64,000 nucleotides of DNA from Mactra quadrangularis (GCA_025267735.1 CM046303.1:35470380-35534379), one strand, 5' to 3'; shown: positions 32,301 to 44,205, numbered from the stretch's first letter. The notes: a model not told the origin generated them from the sequence alone. A program made the numbers and translations.

Positions 32301-35300
32301 TTTCAAGCTACACTGTTAGTTTCTGAAGATCTGTTGTCGGTAAGAAGAATTTCTATGAAAATAGACCACAGTTTACCATAGTTTTTTATGATTATTGCAC
32401 TTAAATTGCAATTTTTTCATGCATAAGTTAAGCCTGATATCAAATTTTCTTCATACTCAGTACCATAGCACAGTTAAATGTTCGTTAGAATATAAAAAAA
32501 CTTATTCCACAGATTCAAAAACTTGCCAAAATGTTTAATTTAGAATGAATAAGGATATCTGAACTGAATTGTAGAATAAATATGTCACATAGTTACGAGC
32601 CTTGACAGCCAATCAAAAACCATGAGAATATGAGAAAGCTCCTTAGTGATCCAGAGTAACAGGTTATCATTTTAATACGTCAAATTGACCTATTTATCCT
32701 TAAGTTTCTACTTTTGTTGCTTGTACATTGTAGACAAAAGTTTTGTGTATTTTTTTGCAACAATATAAAATTAAGACATTCCTCTTATTTTGCGTCTGAT
32801 ACCTAAATATAGTCTTAACCCCACGAGAATACGAGAACACAGGATATGTTGTTCGTGCAACCAAATGACCACAACAGAAACAAAATTTGTAAAACTGCAT
32901 ATTTGTGAATAAATACAAATAGGTGATCATCAAATTATTAATGGTTAGCCAACTTCCAAGGCGGAACTTGATGAAATATATATATATACTGTCACTAAAT
33001 ACATAGGCACAAAAATCTGTGAAATTGATAGTTGTACCACTATGTTGTGTTTATGATTAATTTTTTAACAAGTTTAACTGTGGTTAGTGAGATATCTATA
33101 GTACTAATCAAGATATGAGAATGAAACTTGGTATGCTTTTGTATCAGTACTACATCTACACAACTATGAAGGATTATTAGCCTGGATCAATTAGTTTTAG
33201 ATAAATGCACTTTTTATACTTTAAAAATGAGTTCAAACTAAACTCTGTCTTCAAAGCACTCATGTTTTAGCTTATCTTTCCCATAAACAAAGTTTTGAAG
33301 AGTCCAGTGTGTCCTTGGACTGCTCTTGTTCTATCGTGTTGTGTTATTTGATAAAGATATACTGTCTAAATATATCTTCATAAAACATAGAAAACCTTGA
33401 AAACAATAGCGTAGGGTAGTATATCTGGGTATGATCATTTATATTTCAACTTGAGAGTCCAGAAAATGATATTTTTACTTTCACCAATACAGCTATGCTA
33501 TTTTTGAAAATGTTCAGGGCTGTATAGATTTTGACAGACTACATATTAAATTATTTATGGTTTTATTGATATTTTAGCATCATGGGTGAAAGTTTTCCGT
33601 ATTTTTTTGGAATTCTGTATTTTTGATGGCGGCCAATGAATGTATGTTCAATTTAAGTAATATACTTTATTACATGTTATCTTGGTTATTAAACTAAACG
33701 TTACCTTGTTATAAGCTTTGTTAATAATAATTATTGTGTATGACTGAATGAATATATCATAATCAATTCTTTACAGGGTAGATTACAAAGAGCTGGTATT
33801 TTATCACTTATTATGGAAGATGAACAGGTAGGATTTCAATTGTTGTAATAATGGATTAGGCCACAACAAGTTGATCATATGTTCTACGTATTTTTCTGGA
33901 AAAAAATGGGGCAAGCGAGCAAAGAAAAACAAATTTAAAAAGTCTTTATTCACTCGCTTTATACAGCGGTTTGGCCAAATTTTTATGGGCGAGCGAGGAA
34001 ATAAAATATTTTTTTTGTAAAAACCGTCAAAATTAATGTGCGAGCGAATCCATAGAACATATGATCAATTTGTTGTGGTCTTACTACTTAAAACATGTAA
34101 TGTTGTTATTAAATAGACTGTAAAAAAACTGCTAAACCCTTTACTGATTGGGACTTAGTCCCTTTTGATGGTGGAATGATTATGTCAAGATACTTTCATT
34201 TCATGACGGAGATGTATCCCTTTCAAATCCCACAAACTGAAGGGAGCACATCCTCATTTAGGGTATATTTTTTGAGAAAGCTAAAGAGAGGTAATTTTTA
34301 AGACATTTTTTCTGTAGTAAAGTACACTGAATTCTGTTAAAAACACTCCTTTTTAAGGAGGGGAGGGTACTATATGAAAACACACAGGATTGACCTGTTA
34401 AGGGTACATGTGTTTTGTTGGTATACTTTACTTAATGTAGTACATGTACTTGTATATGATAATTCTGACACAAACATAATAATAGATTGATATCATCTAT
34501 GAGAATGTTTCTCTCTTCAATTTATATGTTCAAAGAAGATGTCTGTTAATAAATGTATTGTATATATGACTTAAGAGTTTGTAACATACTGTTTAGCTTT
34601 AACATTAATTTAAGTTATAATTATTTTAAGGCAATAATCTGTATATCGATTGTGCTCAATAATGAATTATTGTATTGTATATGTTGTAAGTGTGTTCCAA
34701 ATGAATCTGAAATTAGAATATGAAATACAAATAAGTTAATTCTTAATATGTCACTATGTGTATTGTATTATGCTAAAAATAATGTTGTTGTCTATATAAA
34801 CATTGTTAGCTGGATTTTTCAACGAAAAAATTCAGCTATTAGTTTTGCCAAACCCAGGGGGTGGACGGGCGTCCAGTGTCATTAACAACTGCGGTAAAGT
34901 TTTTCTTTTCCTTATACTTCTGTCATTTATTGTCAGATCTTTATAAAACTTCATACAATGATATAACATACCATGTGATGAACAGAATTAGTAAGTAACC
35001 ACAAATCTACCTGCCTTTATTATGGATTATTTCCCTTTGTAATTTTTGCATTAAAGTTTTCAAATCTGGCTTTGATGTGGTTTCCACATAACATTTCTTG
35101 TTTTTCTTGTATATTTTCTTAAATGTACACTGTTGTTTCAGGTTGAAGAAAATATAGATTTTTCCAAGTTAGGAGATTTAACAGAAGGATTTTCTGGTAG
35201 TGATTTAAAGGAAGCTTGTAGAATGGCTGCTTTGAATAGAGTACATAGTTATGTTAGTGATGCTAGAAGAACTTATGGAGAAAATTACTGGTAATTTAAA

Positions 35301-36731
35301 CTGTATAAACCCGGGGTTAGCGCAAATCGGTTGTAACTCACACTTTTAACTGGAGTTTGGACCGTTTTGCGCTAAGCCCGCAAATTATATCTCATTATGT
35401 GTAAATTGACAAAATAATGATTTATACTGGGATTGACACTAACAGTGTACAGGGATTTCAAGGATCAAAAAAATTGAAAAGGACCCCTGTGATTTTAGCT
35501 GGAGATTCCATCAGGATCCCTGAAAAATTGCCTTGTACTTATGTAAATTTGAGTTTCCATAAATTGTTTATCACATTTTGTGACTACAAACCTGTATCTA
35601 TTTTTTTCTTTTATTAGAGGAATCCCTAATGCTAAGGAGGAATAACTGATTAGGGTTTTCTTCGGGATCCCAGGTAAAAAAGGTAAATGTGGAACTCCAG
35701 TTTATGGGTAATTCTATCGGTGCACAGGTGGTTCTAATAAAGTTTGTTACACATTATTGCTGTTTAGCACCAAACATAAATTAAATCCTATTGTTCTTTG
35801 TACAAATATTTTCATAGTCACATCGAAAGTATGTTTGTACTGCTGGGAAAACCCCAACTATTTGAATCCAGATATACACTGGAGTTAAAAAAAATTCTTT
35901 ACACATGTTCATTTTTGATATTTTACAATATAAATAGATATACTTCAAATGTTGTTAGTTTCACAGCTAGTGTACATTTCAACATGAACTCTCAATTATA
36001 TTCTGTTGTAATAAATTCTGTGATATTTTATGACATTTTTTTGCCTGTGATAATCTTAATTTTGATCTCTTATAGTCCCTTATTTTTACTTACTTTAGTA
36101 TTTCAAATGTTTTATGATAATTGGAAGTAAATTTAGTGTGTGCCTTGCTAGGACATGTATTCATTTATTTAAGGACCACAATGGAAACAAGGAAATTCAA
36201 ATTTCCTTTTTTGTGCTATCCTTAATAGATGAAAAAATGTCCTAGTACAATGAATGTACTATAATACAGTATTATTTATATTCTTTGTTTTTACTGTTTT
36301 AATCATTCTTGTGCTATGTATGTTATTTTCATTTATTGAATAAACTCTATCTATCTATCTATTCTTTCATCCTCCAATTTTGTCAAAATGAAGTTTTTAA
36401 TGAAAAATGACTTTAATTCATAATTATTTATTTCTAAGCAAAAGTTCAAGTTTTCAGTGCAAAGAAACTTGGACCCCAGTGTAGCTCATAATGTATTATG
36501 ACTGTAGCTTGAGTATAGTTGATTGTTAAACATATAAATTATCAAACAAATTGATAAGAGGAGATAATTTATGATATAATGATTCATGTTCTGTTTTTTT
36601 TCTTTTTCAGTGATCAAGTGGCAACCAATATGAGAGAAATAAATCTACAAGATCTTGAGTTTGGTATAAATAAAATAAGAATTAGTAAACAGACAATGAC
36701 TGACTCTGTCTCTAATATACAACTAGATTAG
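23071..36731 (+). CDS. ATAD1: ATAD1/Msp1, outer mitochondrial membrane AAA translocase (10 coding exons)
   Basis: ATAD1 (yeast Msp1) is a membrane-anchored AAA ATPase that pulls mislocalised tail-anchored proteins out of the mitochondrial outer membrane and peroxisomes. Exons: 23071-23367, 25433-25474, 25920-26097, 29030-29098, 30073-30161, 30468-30510, 31640-31836, 33777-33827, 35142-35290, 36611-36731. They total 1236 nt including the stop, 411 residues (human 361), with all phases consistent. Seen: a transmembrane segment at about 61-83, Walker A GPPGCGKT (178-185), pore loop KWYGES (210-215), Walker B IIFIDE (233-238), sensor-1 region MGATNRP, arginine fingers R294-R295 in LRRMP, and [11 protein letters not shown] in the small domain. 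The first 56 or so residues extend beyond the human N-terminus. Introns are full of SINEs and MITEs. The upstream neighbour, head to head, is PRIMPOL. Confidence 0.95.
25433..25474 (+). CDS. ATAD1: ATAD1 exon 2
   Basis: A 42-nt exon encoding [14 protein letters not shown] (residues 100-113), matching AEKLMKQIGVKNVK in human. The acceptor is AATCTAG and the donor GAAG|GTATGT. Confidence 0.93.
25920..26097 (+). CDS. ATAD1: ATAD1 exon 3
   Basis: Residues 114-172, [18 protein letters not shown]...[11 protein letters not shown], the linker and start of the large AAA domain. The acceptor is TTGTTACAG and the donor AAAAG|GTAATA. Confidence 0.95.
26530..27578. mobile_element. element with internal tandem repeats in ATAD1 intron 3
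   Basis: The left end TAGCTCGACTTTACGAAGTA followed by GTAGAGCTCTCC, and the right end AAGTCGAGCATGC followed by GACAGCTCTTGTT, are imperfect inverted repeats. Between them, about six units of 157-183 bp repeat ATATATGTTCCTTA, TCAACCACATCTCATGTGAC and AATTATCTCCCCTTGAAC. The GC-rich GCGTCGGCGTCCGCGTCC near the left end is typical of a widespread bivalve repeat family. Confidence 0.7.
27715..27815 (-). repeat. dispersed repeat, diverged minus copy of the 5955/12077 family
   Basis: On the minus strand it shares TTCTCACAAAATGC, GTAACATTTATTT and AGCTCGCAAATTTT with the copy at 12077-12190. Confidence 0.45.
28154..28465 (+). mobile_element. tRNA-derived SINE, family B, with target-site duplication
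   Basis: The head GCCCGGCTAGCTCAGTTGGT and B-box GGGTTCGATTCCC give an almost complete tRNA fold, then a 230-bp body ending GGCGTTAAACCCTACAAACA. CATAATTTAC occurs at 28140-28149 and 28466-28475 as target duplication. It is the youngest-looking family B copy, in ATAD1 intron 3. Confidence 0.87.
29030..29098 (+). CDS. ATAD1: ATAD1 exon 4, Walker A
   Basis: Residues 173-195, [20 protein letters not shown]. The acceptor is ACATTTCAG and the donor GCAG|GTAACT. Confidence 0.96.
29195..29500 (+). mobile_element. SINE, family B, head damaged
   Basis: The B-box (GGTTTGATTCCCGGG) and full body are present (CCATTCTCCTTCCTACCAAT, CAGAGATTTAGCCTTTCC). The A-box part of the head is lost. It starts about 100 bp after ATAD1 exon 4. 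Confidence 0.82.
30073..30161 (+). CDS. ATAD1: ATAD1 exon 5, pore loop
   Basis: Residues 196-225, [20 protein letters not shown]. The aromatic pore-loop pair W211-Y212 is kept. The acceptor is TTTTAAAG and the donor TCATTG|GTTAGT. Confidence 0.94.
30468..30510 (+). CDS. ATAD1: ATAD1 exon 6, Walker B
   Basis: Residues 226-239, [14 protein letters not shown], with D237 and E238. The acceptor is AATTTTCAG and the donor AATTG|GTAAGT. Confidence 0.96.
30550..30840 (+). mobile_element. SINE, family B, older copy
   Basis: The degenerate head TAGCTAGCTTAATTGGTAGA and body TCATTCTCCCTCCTATGGCA follow the family order; an internal deletion removes the AATGATTCTTAATTATG stretch. Confidence 0.78.
30940..31110 (-). 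mobile_element. SINE fragment, family B, minus, degenerate
   Basis: It matches the body of 3507-3798 in the same orientation (GTCAGTCA, TAACCTAGTAATTGGCACAT, TTAGTTAAGA...TGTCCT). The head is missing. Confidence 0.5.
31195..31590 (+). repeat. dispersed repeat R400, copy 2
   Basis: Diverged relative of 12336-12700; shared parts include AATTTGAAATGAGCC, AGCTCGCAAACCTCGGTCTA and GCATTGATTGGTCAACA. It ends about 50 bp before ATAD1 exon 7. Confidence 0.72.
31640..31836 (+). CDS. ATAD1: ATAD1 exon 7, sensor 1 and arginine fingers
   Basis: Residues 240-305, including [39 protein letters not shown]. The acceptor is TATTTTCAG and the donor ATGCCT|GTAAGA. Confidence 0.96.
31924..32843. mobile_element. 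TIR element in ATAD1 intron 7
   Basis: The left terminus CCTGTTTCTCGTATTCTCGT and the right terminus ACGAGAATACGAGAACACAGG are inverted repeats with few mismatches; an internal copy of ATGAGAATATGAGAAA lies near 32620. About 920 bp. No transposase frame was recognised. Confidence 0.65.
33777..33827 (+). CDS. ATAD1: ATAD1 exon 8
   Basis: Residues 306-322, [17 protein letters not shown]. The usual QREAIL of the family reads QRAGIL here. The acceptor is TCTTTACAG and the donor GAACAG|GTAGGA. Confidence 0.92.
33858..34083. mobile_element. short MITE with near-perfect 30-bp TIRs
   Basis: The left end CCACAACAAGTTGATCATAT (from 33862) and right end ATATGATCAATTTGTTGTGG pair almost fully. The interior carries a smaller palindromic pair (GGGCAAGCGAGC and GTGCGAGCGAAT types). 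A partial copy of the left end is at 57681-57715. It sits 30 bp after ATAD1 exon 8. Confidence 0.75.
34808..35103 (+). repeat. dispersed repeat R300, copy 3, inverted relative to copies 1 and 2
   Basis: Reverse complement of 4560-4862 over most of its length, including CATACCATGTGATGAACAGA and TTTGATGTGGTTTCCAC. It ends about 38 bp before ATAD1 exon 9. Confidence 0.75.
35142..35290 (+). CDS. ATAD1: ATAD1 exon 9, small AAA subdomain
   Basis: Residues 323-371, with [20 protein letters not shown]. The acceptor is TGTTTCAG, the donor TACTG|GTAATT, and the exit phase is 2. Confidence 0.95.
35691..35886. mobile_element. MITE-like element, copy 1
   Basis: It starts GGAACTCCAGTTTATGGGT and ends with the near-complement ATACACTGGAGTT; the centre shares AATCCTATTGTTCTTTGTAC with 37637-37820. 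It lies in the last ATAD1 intron. Confidence 0.6.
36332..36363. repeat. CTAT microsatellite
   Basis: Short run of CTATCTATCTATCTAT in the last ATAD1 intron. Confidence 0.7.
36611..36731 (+). CDS. ATAD1: ATAD1 exon 10 and stop
   Basis: Residues 372-411, with [18 protein letters not shown] and the end SNIQLD, TAG at 36729-36731. The family's LHRAIEKM helix is recognisable as LEFGINKI. The acceptor is TCTTTTTCAG. Confidence 0.92.
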
Positions 36732-37047
36732 TTCTATTGTTGACTTGGTTTTATCATAGTCTTTTACATAGTTATTGTGATTATCTGTCTTCACAACAAA
36801 CTTTTCATTAGCACTGGACACTCGGTCCATCAAAATGGATTTTGTTTCTGGACCAAATGAAAGTTTACTGGACCAAAAAATATATTGGCAATATGTTAAA
36901 GTATGCAGTCCATTTCATAATTTAGCATGATGTATTCTACAATTACATAAACAAATCACATTTTCATTAAATATAGAAAATGGTTGATGTAAAAAGGTTG
37001 GTGGACTGTTGAACTGCTCACAATTTAAAAGTTACTGGACTGGCCAC

Positions 37048-37445
37048 ATACAATCTGATTAAAACCTGATATAAAATTTTCTGCTCGCCCACTCGCTAAT
37101 TTAGATCTGGCCTTTTTCAAACGAGGGTCACGTTCAGGTGACCTTTTCTCATCATAATATTAATGACGAAATTGTTATGTTACTTGTTCACATCGTCTAC
37201 GTCACGCAATTTGAAATGAGCCACCAATCGCAGACTGTGAATAATACTGCTGTTAAATTAGCTAGCAAACCTTGGTCTAAAAGTTGAAATTACGAAATCA
37301 AAATGTTATTAATAGTGTTTCGTCTAGATGAAAGCTACGCATTGATTGGTCGACACAAAGTTCATCTCGGCGTGACCTTCCATGGAAACAGTACAGATCC
37401 TGTACGACTGCGGTCTCACAGGATATCTGTTTACGGAGATTGGGC
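37048..37445 (+). repeat. dispersed repeat R400, copy 3
   Basis: Closest to copy 1: ACAATCTGATTAAAACCTGA, TCACGCAATTTGAAATGAG, GCATTGATTGGTCGACACAA. It ends near GGATATCTGTTTACGGAGAT, a segment also seen at the end of copy 2. Confidence 0.78.
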
Positions 37446-37636
37446 CCCATAACAATGAACTTGGTCCATGGTCCACTGGCTAAATTCGAAGATTAAAGGA
37501 TTATTATGAAGAAATTATTTATTTTGAAAGAACAACCCTCTGAAGGGCATAGGCTTATTTTGAGTCCCAGAATAATAATTACTTATAGAAGATTTGTTGT
37601 GTGATTGTTAGAATGTATATTGAATAGACTTAATTC

Positions 37637-37820
37637 GGAACTCAAATTTATGGGTTTTTCCGTCCGTGCGCTGTAGGTACAAACAAAAAAATTTACACAT
37701 TATTGATGAAAAACACGAAATACGGATTCAATCCTATTGTTCTTTGTACACATGTTTTCATTGTGACAGTAAAAGTTTGTTTGTACCTACAGGGAAAACC
37801 CAAATATTTGAATTCCGGAT
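37637..37820. mobile_element. MITE-like element, copy 2
   Basis: Termini GGAACTCAAATTTATGGGTT and AACCCAAATATTTGAATTCC are inverted repeats with small gaps. It also carries internal arms GTACAAAC and GTTTGTAC around the AATCCTATTGTTCTTTGTAC centre. Confidence 0.65.
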
Positions 37821-39484
37821 ATAGTCTATTGAAAACTAGTTGTGCCATCATACATGCATTTTTATAAAGTACAATTTTATGCCATTAATATTATTGACAC
37901 TAATTTATTTAACAACGTGGCTATAGAGCAGAGTTATTTTTTATAGATTTTTAATGTTGTTTTGAGTTTAATGAAGAAAGTTAAGTTGATACAATATTGT
38001 GACAATAGAGTGATTATTGTTATATAAACATTATGTTTATGTATTTATGCTCTGTGTAGAACTGTAAGACACTCATGTGTACTCAAAATTTTCATGTATC
38101 CAAATCCATGATGCATCTATAAGTGCTATCAAATTGTGTGGTAAATATTGTTTGCTGTTTATTTGTATGGTTTAACATTTGTGCCATCAACATTTGTGTT
38201 CATTAATATTGTAACATTGGTTTGACATTTGTCAGCCATATGACTGAAAAAATGTTGAAAAGTGACATTATCATGAGTGAAAGTTTTCAGTATTAATATT
38301 GATTTTAGTGTTTTGAGATTAAATTACTCTTAGTAATTCAAATGAAATCTCTCTATTTCAGTACTTTTGATATGCAGAATTTCAGTATTTTTAAAACTTG
38401 CAACTTCCACCCATGCATTCCATGCATTATGCACCATAAAACACTATCTACACTGTCAACTTTTTCATGTATTTATCATTATATAGTCAGATTCAAGGGA
38501 AAGAGAAAAATTATTAAATGTTTATTTTGTGGTATGTTTAGGAATTCATTTATTTGTTTAATAGTTGTGCAATGTATTTTATCCATGTTGAACATTAAAT
38601 GTTGTGATATTTATTTATTGTAATCATAAATCTTAATTTTTAGTACATCTGTATGTATATTTGTGATGGTTATTCCCCCTCCCCCCCAGAAAATAGATAT
38701 CTTGTTTGCAAATTTCTGTGGATCAATTGGTTAATATATCTTTCAGTAGAGCAAGCCTAGTCCACTCAATAACTGGTTATAAACCCTATAGCCCTGGGAC
38801 TTTACCCTTGACATGTTTTAATGATTTAATAGGACCATTTGTTAACTGTAGTAAGGCAACTAACTAGATTTTTATGTTTTGATCTAGGGGAGGTAATATG
38901 TGTATAAAATAAACCAGGGTAAGCTCCCTTTAGAAATTATTATATGTGGAATTGTTGATCTATTTTATTGGGTTACCTCCTCTCATTGACTAACATAAAC
39001 AAGATCTTTCACTTGACTGTAAGAAAATTAAAATTTCTTGGTGAAAATCTGATGGATACCCAATTTTGTCATATCTTATAGGATAATTATGTATTAATTG
39101 ACAATCTTCCACTCAAGTAATTTCAATAGTATTATTTTGTGTGTAATACTAATACATTCTGTTATTGTAATATATAGAAAAGTATTAAAAAATAATTTAA
39201 TGTTTTGTTGGTACCCATTTATTTCAGTCCTATTGTGAAACAAGTTCTAAACATTTCAATAAATCATGCTCAATCTGTTCCCTGCTCCATCAGTACTTAA
39301 GTATTTGGATTAAGTTTCATGCTTAAGGAAACAGCAATGAGGGTCATAATTATGATTCGAACAAATGAAGAGCTGACTTTTTATTGATAATCAGTTAAAT
39401 GAGCCACAATGAAGTGCAATCATAAGTGGCCTGCACAATCCCAACACAAAGACACTATATTATATAAATATCACATCCTATAGA

Positions 39485-39585
39485 GGGTGATAGAACGGAA
39501 TGTTCACCCAAGACAAGTAATGTCAATCAGGGCTTTAGCCGAGGTTGACATTACTTGTCAAGGGTGAACATTCCATTCTATCACC
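39485..39585. repeat. 42-bp inverted repeat (strong hairpin)
   Basis: The left arm 39485-39526 starts GGGTGATAGAACGGAATG; the right arm 39544-39585 is its reverse complement with three mismatches; the spacer is 17 bp. Shorter related segments (AGGGTGACATAACGAATTGTCACCC) follow at about 39888-39912. It may be part of a MITE of about 480 bp. Confidence 0.85.
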
Positions 39586-42500
39586 CACTGTAGTGTGGTA
39601 TTAATTTTATTTTACCAAAAGAAAAGATGAAATTGTTGACAATTTAATAAGCATAAACCATATAATTTTATCTGTTTTTTTTTGCTTCTGAACTTGAATA
39701 CATTTTTACGCCGTTAATTTTGTTGTTTCTTAAAAACCAAGTGTCTGCACTATGGAGATAACTCAAATTGAATGGCAAAAAACTTGGGTGCAGGTACTAG
39801 CAAACTTAAACACGGTAGTATCCTATCACTTCAAGAGGGCCGATTGGTGATGTCAAGCTGGCCTATAGGTGATGTCCAGAGGGTGACATAACGAATTGTC
39901 ACCCGGTGACGTCACATTAAGCTATATAGTAAACAAATCACGTGAGGTATAATAAAATGTAATGTCTTTAGTTTGAGACTGTGCCTGCCCCTATGGGAAC
40001 ATTGATGCAGATAATTATATTACCTGCTTACAGCTGTACCTGACAAGTTGTCCTGTATGTTTGAATCCATCATTAACAATGGCGCATTTTTTTCTCTTCA
40101 CTTTGTAATTATAAATGATAAAGCCATAGATAGTTGTGTATCAGAAGTACGAATGTAGATATCTAAGGTTTTTATCTGATCTAAACCTTCCTTGTTAGGT
40201 ACATTCTCATACCCAGAGTTGATAACCTCAGGATAAGAGAATGTGTTAGGTACTGCATGAGACCTTTTTTGTGTCTCTGTACTTTGCATATGTTAGAGCA
40301 ACAAGTATATGCTGTAAGCTACAGGGGTAGTCTTATGGTAAGCACATTTTAGAATCTTTTACACTGCAAGGCAGTGTTCTGGTTTAATTCCTGTTTGCAG
40401 CTGTTAATACATTTCTTTGAAATTAGAACTAAAGTTGTTTCTCTCTTCTTATGGGAAGAAATTGCAAGCTTCTTTTAAAAGGTAAATTCGGACTGGCTTT
40501 ATTCAACTGAAAACTTGTTGGCATGAAATGGTATTAAGTAAAAAGACACTGCAAATTATTATATGTTTTACCATATTTTTCATCCTCTGATCACATGTTG
40601 TTACTACCACAGTTGCATAACATTATCTATTGTACTTTGAAAAAAATCCCTCTTTATGATTAAAATCATTATTACAAGAAGGATTTTTTTTTTACAGAAT
40701 GTAAAACTACCTTGTTACTACTTAGGTAATGTCTAAAAATCAGAAATTGTTCTTGAACCAAGTGACACCCATCCCTGTGGCCAACTAGCCATCTCTATTT
40801 ACTGTAACCTCTCACTCATAGGGGGCTTCAGATGCTAGCCCAGTTACCAACAATTATGGGAGAAAGTGTGAAGTTCCTCATTGAATATAAGAATTTAGTA
40901 CTGGTGAATCCCATGAAAAGTGGATTGGTGAAATGTCTGCTTTCATGACATGCAGTATTGACGAGGGATGTAGAACTGAACAACTCAACCAAATGTATTT
41001 TAGGTGTTTATTTTTTCACATCAAAAGTACATATGAAAAAATGAAGGATTTGAACACCTGTAACTTTCCATAATTATAAAACATGGTAACAATGTGCAAT
41101 ACAGTATAAATAGGAAACTGATAGATGGTTTCATATGTAGATTGTCAATATATGGGGGACATCATGACCATTTAATTTAAGAGTTATGGCCCTTGAAAAT
41201 GCATTTAAAAATATCTATATTTCATAAATTAAATTCTGGCTTTCCTGTTTTTCATATTTCTTTCAATTTTAAATAATCATACTTAGAAATTTCAAAAACT
41301 TAGTCATATTTTTAAGAACTTAGAGTAACTTTCCTTTGAAAATGTGGAATCATAGTCGCCCCCCTTGACAAATCTTCATAGAAAGAGTCCATCTATAGTA
41401 CAGGAGCTTTAGATAATAGATTCAACAATAAGATATATAGAAAATAACATTTATAAACAAAAATATAACAATAATGTTTAATACATAGTTGGTATGACAC
41501 TAAGACTTGACTAATTACACATCTATTTAATGAAATACATTTATTAATGCATGAACAATTCTCTGTGAAGTAGGAACAACAGTAATACAGGAACATAAAT
41601 AAAATGATGTTAGTAATTTCAAAGATTTTAGTTAAGTATATCCAGTGAGTGTAAGTAATGATTTAAACATTAACACCAGCTTACTATGCTTGCTTCTTAA
41701 AAATAGAAATACAAAATCTCCACATTGAGGAGTTTTATAAAATTAAATCACACTCAGTTTACACTTAGTTATTACTTTGTGTTTTACTTTACCAACATGT
41801 TCAAAGATATTTATGTATTATGATAAATCTTACTTATGAAAGCCTCAGTCCAAGTTAAAAAGTAATTTTGAAATCAAGGTATTGCCTTCTTTATTTTAAT
41901 CACTTAATAACATTTTTAGCACTTTAATTCCAATCTTAGCTACATTTATAAATAACGATAAAGACTATTAATTTCATATATTGAGCCAATATTAATTTTT
42001 CAGATATCTATATTGAATTCACTTGAATGTCGGAGATAAATGTTTAGCTCCCAAAGTTACTACTAAGTTAATTTTCTCAGTAGAGACATGTTATAAAAAA
42101 AACATGGTAAACTAATTATTATATGAAATCAAGAGTTGGTTATCTCCCCTGGGAGTTCTCTCCTAATTGATGCCTAGACAGATAAATATATTTAATTGAT
42201 AAATAATCACACTCCTACTTATCATAAATTATAGTAATACTTAACTAGTGTGGAAATGTCAGTAAAAGCATTGCATATATATATGTTTAATATAAAAGCC
42301 AACTAACACACTATCAATTATGCGTCTACAGATTCATACAGCTAAAATGAAGCAGTTCTGGAATATTCAGAACATTTATTTATATGTATACCACATTTAA
42401 AGTGACATTAATGTTTGTGAGTTTTGGGTGTCATATTTATTGAACATTACGTATATCATTTAAAGACCAAATTTTATAATTTTCATGACTTCAAAATTAT

Positions 42501-43281
42501 CTCCCTTTCTTTACTTATCTCTCTTGTGTGATTTATCTCTTATTGTATGAAACCACCCATGAGTTGCCTTCCCTACATCTGTTAACAATTACTTAAAGAA
42601 ACGTTTAAGTGAATTTACTTATGATAATTGATTGATTCATTATTTGAGATTTTTTTCCTTAATATGGGATGATTTCCCTTTTCTTGTGTCTTAATTGTGT
42701 AAGAGTTACATACCTTTACAGATGACTAGAATGATCTCCCTTCTAAATGTAATTACATGTATAGATTGATTAATCTATATGATTGTACTTTCATGTAACA
42801 TTGACATGGTAGAATGGATCAAAGTAAAGAATATGATTACACTAATTGATCACAGTACCAGGTAATTATTTAATACAAGATACGTTATTACTTCATGATC
42901 ATCTTATCAATATAATCATTTTGTCGTAGACAAGAAGTTAGTTTTCGAGTAATCATGTTGTTTGTATATGAATAGGTTTTTATTCTATCAAGGTTAGATG
43001 GTCATATTGATGAAATATTCTAGTCCCTGACAGCTTACATACCTTGGGGGTTTTAGCATCTACAGTGGAACCTCACCTGTAACCATCACTCAGTAACAGT
43101 TAGTATTCAACTTAAGTTATCTTAAAGACACTGATTTCATATTTCTTGCTTCATACAACAATCATCTCTCTTTTGCAGCGAAATTTTTGGTTTTATTGAT
43201 GGATGTTGAATAGGGGTTTCACTATAGTATATATACATATATGCTCAGTATGACTTAAAAGATGCTATAGGGACTTAACGG

Positions 43282-43389
43282 GACAGTAAAAACTCGAAAA
43301 AAATGGACCCTCTGAAAACCGGAATCCTCTGAATACCGGACTTTTTGGTCAGTCCGGACAAGGTCCGGTTTTCAAAGTTTTAACTGTAT
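43282..43389. mobile_element. small palindromic MITE, pogo/Tigger-like ends
   Basis: The left end ACAGTAAAAACTCGAAAAAA and right end TTTCAAAGTTTTAACTGT are imperfect inverted repeats, with inner pairs such as GAAAACCGGA and TCCGGTTTTC. About 108 bp. Confidence 0.6.
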
Positions 43390-44205
43390 AAGCTTAATGC
43401 AGGTCTAGATAAAATTAAATATGGTTCACATCTAAAGTACTAGATTTTTACATTTTTATTTATTTTTTCGTATAATAATAAACTACTCTACTGTAGGTAC
43501 TTGTATTGATTAAATGAGTTTTTTATAACTACAGTAATAGCATCTATAGTAAATCATTACAGTTACTTAACTTTTTATTATTGGCCATATAATGCATACG
43601 CTAGAAGAATTTGATATTTCTTTTTTATTACTGGCTATTGAATATATTAGTATTCGGACCAAAAACTCACTTTCAGGTGTTAAATAATCTCAAATGACCC
43701 TCATACAAAGACGAGACATGTTTTACCATATTTTTGAAACCATGGCAATAGTCATTCATCTGTAGCCGAGTAGCAAATTTGCTTTGTTCATATAACTTTG
43801 GTGGGGTGTTAAACTTAGGGCCTAATGGTTAGTGACATGAAGTTATTACTTATATTTAACATATTTACGCTATTGTAAAGGCAACCTATATAAAAAAATG
43901 AATGGTCAAACTCATGTTGAGATTGGATGAAGTTTTACATTTGACTTAAAAACTTATGTGTTGTTCCATGGTTATAAAACATATACTACACCTAACCAAT
44001 TATCTAACTACCAATTAATGTATAATAGATAAAACATATGTCTTCTACAGGTATTTACTGGAATAACGTGATACAGTAGGAATGGATATGAGTATTAACT
44101 CAATACACACATACATATATACATACAATAAACACATCATATATACACATACAATTATACTCATACATCTGCAGTCTGTTGTCTTGTACATTTTTACATG
44201 TTAAA

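Larger units (their letters stand above)
36732..39484 (+). other. ATAD1 3' flank with repeats
   Basis: Part is probably 3'UTR. It contains R400 copy 3 and a MITE-like copy (separate entries). No further coding exon was recognised; open frames here have biased composition and no family similarity. Confidence 0.45.
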
